Notes under the pieces: model-generated
What the model was told of the DNA's origin: nothing
Database searches by the model: none
What the model saw: the letters and a program-made list of their open reading frames with translations, nothing else
Translations under genes and position numbers: made by a program
Shown here: positions 33,424-35,319 of the stretch, in pieces
Numbering within the stretch: the first letter of the stretch is position 1
Layout: each line of letters begins with the position of its first letter
Assembly: GCF_004348995.1 (NCBI RefSeq)
Contig: NZ_SMKQ01000078.1
Location: 1 to 35,319, forward strand
Source: Nonomuraea terrae
GTDB lineage: Bacteria > Actinomycetota > Actinomycetes > Streptosporangiales > Streptosporangiaceae
DNA: 35,319 bases
Reading direction: 5' to 3'

Positions 33424-34916
33424 GCGGCGCTCCGGCCGGTCGCGGCGGCCATGACGCTCTCCTCGGTCGCCTCCGCACGCGACAGCTCGGCGGCCAGCCG
33501 TCCTTCGTGCATGACGAGCACCCGGTCCGCCATGCCCAGCACCTCCGGCAGCTCCGACGAGATCATCAACACCGCCACCCCGCTCCCGGCCAGCTCCGAC
33601 AGCAGCCGGTGCACCTCGGCCTTGGTCCCGACGTCGATCCCCCGCGTCGGCTCGTCCACGATCAGCACGGACGGCCCCCGCGCGAGCCACTTGGCCAGCA
33701 CGACCTTCTGCTGGTTCCCGCCGGACAACACGTTCACGGGGTCCGCGAGGCGGGCGTACTTGAGCCGCAGCCGCACCGCCCAGTCCGCCGCCCGTCTCCG
33801 CTCGGCCGCCCGCGAGACCAGCGGCCCCCGGCGTACGGCGGCCAGCCCGGCCAGGCCGATGTTGCGTTCGATCGACAGGTCCATGACGAGCCCTTGCTGC
33901 CGCCGGTCCTCCGGCACCAGCGCGAGCCCGGCCGCCATGGCCGCCGTGGGGCTGGCGGGCCGCAGGCGTCTGCCGTCGACCTCGACGCTCCCGGCGTCCC
34001 AGCGGTCGATGCCGAAGATCGCCCGGGCGACCTCGCTGCGCCCGGCCCCGACCAGCCCGGCCAGCGCGACGATCTCACCGCGCCGCACCTCGAACGACAC
34101 GTCGGTGAACACGCCTTCGCGGGTGAGCCGGCCGACCTTCAGCGCCACCTCGCCCGCGGCCGTCTCCTGCTTGGGGAACAGCGCGTCCAGCTCCCGGCCG
34201 ACCATGCGGCGTACGAGGTCGTCCGGGGTGATGTCGGCGATGAGGTCGGTGGCCACGTACGCGCCGTCGCGCAGGGTCGTCACGCGCGTGCACAGCTCGA
34301 ACATCTCCTCCAGCCGGTGCGAGATGAACAGCAGCGCGCACCCCTGCTCCCGCAGCGTCGTGGCCACCCCGAACAGCCGGGCGACCTCGTTGCCCGACAG
34401 CGCGGCGGTCGGCTCGTCCATGATCAGCACTCTGGCCCGCCGCGACAGCGCCTTGGCGATCTCGACGAGCTGCTGGTCGGCGATGGACAGCCCGCGAGCC
34501 GGCTGGTCGGGGTCGAGCCGTACGCCGAGCCGGGCGAACAGGTCGGCGGCGGCCGCGCGCATCGCCCGGCGGTCGATGCCGAAGCGGGAGCGCGGCTGGC
34601 GCCCCATGAAGATGTTCTCCATGACCGACAAATCGGGAAAAAGGGTCGGCTCCTGGTAGATGACCGCGACCCCGGCCTGCTGCGCGTCGCCGGGCCCGGC
34701 GAACTCCACCGGCTCACCGTCCAGCAGGATGCGCCCGGAGTCCGGCCGGTGCACCCCAGAAAGGATCTTGACGATGGTGGACTTGCCCGCGCCGTTCTCC
34801 CCGGCGAGCGCGTGCACCTCGCCGGGATGAAGCTCCAAAGACACCTCGCGTACGGCCCGTACGGCGCCGAACGCCTTGCTGACCTGTGAGAGGGACAGAA
34901 CGGGAGTCTGATCCAT
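33420..34916 (-). CDS. rhaT: CUT2-family sugar ABC transporter ATPase (two nucleotide-binding domains)
   Basis: The protein has 498 residues from ATG 34916 (GGGAG about 9 nt upstream; a GTG three codons earlier is possible). Two fused ATPase domains are present. The first has GENGAGKST, SIADQQLVEIAKAL and VLIMDEPTAALS. The second has GLVGAGRSE (degenerate Walker A), SGGNQQKVVLAKWL and LIVDEPTRGIDVGTKAE. This domain pair is typical of RbsA/RhaT/XylG-type importers. It heads the four-gene importer operon and lies just downstream of an AraC-family gene. The symbol rhaT follows rhizobial naming and is not the E. coli symporter of that name. Confidence 0.9.
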   Translation of the reverse strand: MDQTPVLSLSQVSKAFGAVRAVREVSLELHPGEVHALAGENGAGKSTIVKILSGVHRPDSGRILLDGEPVEFAGPGDAQQAGVAVIYQEPTLFPDLSVMENIFMGRQPRSRFGIDRRAMRAAAADLFARLGVRLDPDQPARGLSIADQQLVEIAKALSRRARVLIMDEPTAALSGNEVARLFGVATTLREQGCALLFISHRLEEMFELCTRVTTLRDGAYVATDLIADITPDDLVRRMVGRELDALFPKQETAAGEVALKVGRLTREGVFTDVSFEVRRGEIVALAGLVGAGRSEVARAIFGIDRWDAGSVEVDGRRLRPASPTAAMAAGLALVPEDRRQQGLVMDLSIERNIGLAGLAAVRRGPLVSRAAERRRAADWAVRLRLKYARLADPVNVLSGGNQQKVVLAKWLARGPSVLIVDEPTRGIDVGTKAEVHRLLSELAGSGVAVLMISSELPEVLGMADRVLVMHEGRLAAELSRAEATEESVMAAATGRSAA

Positions 34917-34937
34917 GTGCCGCACTCCCGGAAAAAT

Positions 34938-34949
34938 CGTTTTAAGCGG
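34938..34949. promoter_or_regulatory. Candidate operator CGTTTTAAGCGG downstream of the importer promoter
   Basis: A second, near-identical site CGTTTTAACGG lies at 35049-35059, 110 bp away and overlapping the stop codon of the AraC-family gene. The near copy lies just after the predicted start site of the importer promoter, where a bound repressor would block elongation. Two flanking sites around one promoter could allow looping. Confidence 0.4.
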
Positions 34950-34956
34950 TGGCAGG

Positions 34957-34986
34957 ACGGTAGATCAGCCAGCGCCCCCGCGTCAA
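34957..34986 (-). promoter_or_regulatory. Predicted promoter of the sugar importer operon
   Basis: TTGACG (34986-34981) and TACCGT (34962-34957) are 18 bases apart on the minus strand, giving a start site near 34950 and a leader of about 33 nt before ATG 34916. Spacing and -10 form match the predicted HTH-operon promoter elsewhere in the window. Confidence 0.5.
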
Positions 34987-35045
34987 TGGCCGGTTAAGTC
35001 AAACTTTCCGACACCTGATCCGGCGTGTGATCCGTGGGCGAATTG

Positions 35046-35319
35046 TTACGTTTTAACGGCTTTGGCTTGGGGAAACGCCACCGGACACCCCTCGCGCCGG
35101 TATCGGCCGGGCGCCAGGCCGTACTCACGCTTGAACGCGTTGGCGAAGGCGAACTCCGACCCGTACCCCACCCGGAAGGCGATCTCACTCAGTGGCGCGT
35201 CCGTCTCCCGCAGCAGGCGCGCCCCACCGGCCAGGCGCCACCAGGTCAGGTATGTCAGCGGCGGCTGCCCGACGAGCGCGGTGAAGCGCCGCGCGAACGC
35301 CGCCCGCGACAGCCCGGCC
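35046..35319 (-). CDS. AraC-family transcriptional regulator (partial, C-terminal end)
   Basis: Ninety residues are present before the TAA (35048-35046); the start lies beyond the right edge. The sequence is the second half of an AraC DNA-binding domain: AGLSRAAFARRFTALVGQPP, LTYLTWWRLAGGARLLRETD, SEIAFRVGYGSEFAFANAFK and REYGLAPGRYRRE, which are standard helices of the double HTH. A 14-residue tail follows. The position directly upstream of the sugar importer operon, same strand, fits a local regulator, although AraC proteins beside transporters do not always control them. The effector domain is not visible. Confidence 0.9.
   Translation of the reverse strand, partial: AGLSRAAFARRFTALVGQPPLTYLTWWRLAGGARLLRETDAPLSEIAFRVGYGSEFAFANAFKREYGLAPGRYRREGCPVAFPQAKAVKT
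35049..35059. promoter_or_regulatory. Second candidate operator CGTTTTAACGG
   Basis: This site shares the core CGTTTTAA with the one at 34938-34949. Its left end touches the TAA (35046-35048) of the AraC-family gene. See that entry for the proposed role. Confidence 0.35.

Overview
The window is very GC-rich DNA with third-position GC bias, frequent GTG starts and tightly overlapping operons. It encodes an actinobacterial ssrA/smpB/ftsEX/prfB block, an ECF sigma factor with a ZAS anti-sigma, a giant NAD-glutamate dehydrogenase and several DUF-type envelope proteins. A filamentous actinomycete is very likely. A Streptosporangiaceae-type genome (for example Nonomuraea-like) is my inference and was not tested. 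I see no rRNA, tRNA, CRISPR array, insertion sequence or phage gene.

Layout. (1) 1-6767 is a conserved housekeeping block, mostly on the minus strand: prfB (RF2), then ftsE-ftsX-smpB, a penicillin-binding-protein-like lipoprotein and tmRNA (ssrA) with a strong terminator. A 63-aa zinc-ribbon/membrane microprotein lies on the plus strand between ftsE and prfB. (2) 6815-11282 holds a lipoprotein, a soluble Ser/Thr kinase, and a divergent four-gene operon (small HTH protein, stand-alone Clp N-domain protein, ABC ATPase, ABC permease). A nested palindrome lies between the kinase and the operon. (3) 11326-17039, minus strand: NAD-specific glutamate dehydrogenase with tryptophan 2,3-dioxygenase upstream. 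(4) 17125-23796: ECF sigma and a minimal anti-sigma, divergent from DUF4142, DUF1996, a heme-type membrane protein and a NuoF-like/ferredoxin fusion. A convergent L,D-transpeptidase follows. (5) 23968-30016: GNAT acetyltransferase, then an ABC exporter operon (ATPase and two permeases, one with a large extracytoplasmic insert) divergent from a histidine kinase/response regulator pair. (6) 30200-35319, minus strand: a CUT2 rhamnose-type sugar ABC importer, preceded by the 3' end of an AraC-family regulator.

How genes work together. ssrA and smpB are the two halves of ribosome rescue, and ftsEX is the division/peptidoglycan-hydrolase control complex. The histidine kinase/response regulator pair most simply controls the divergent exporter. 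The sigma/anti-sigma pair may control the neighbouring envelope redox genes.

Most interesting points. The transpeptidase-like lipoprotein beside smpB has lost all three catalytic motifs. The kinase, HTH, Clp-N and ABC cluster shares one symmetric operator and resembles, by analogy only, the Firmicute CtsR-McsB-ClpC logic. The sigma-linked envelope redox module includes a NuoF-like subunit fused to a three-cysteine ferredoxin, with no NuoE or NuoG in the window.
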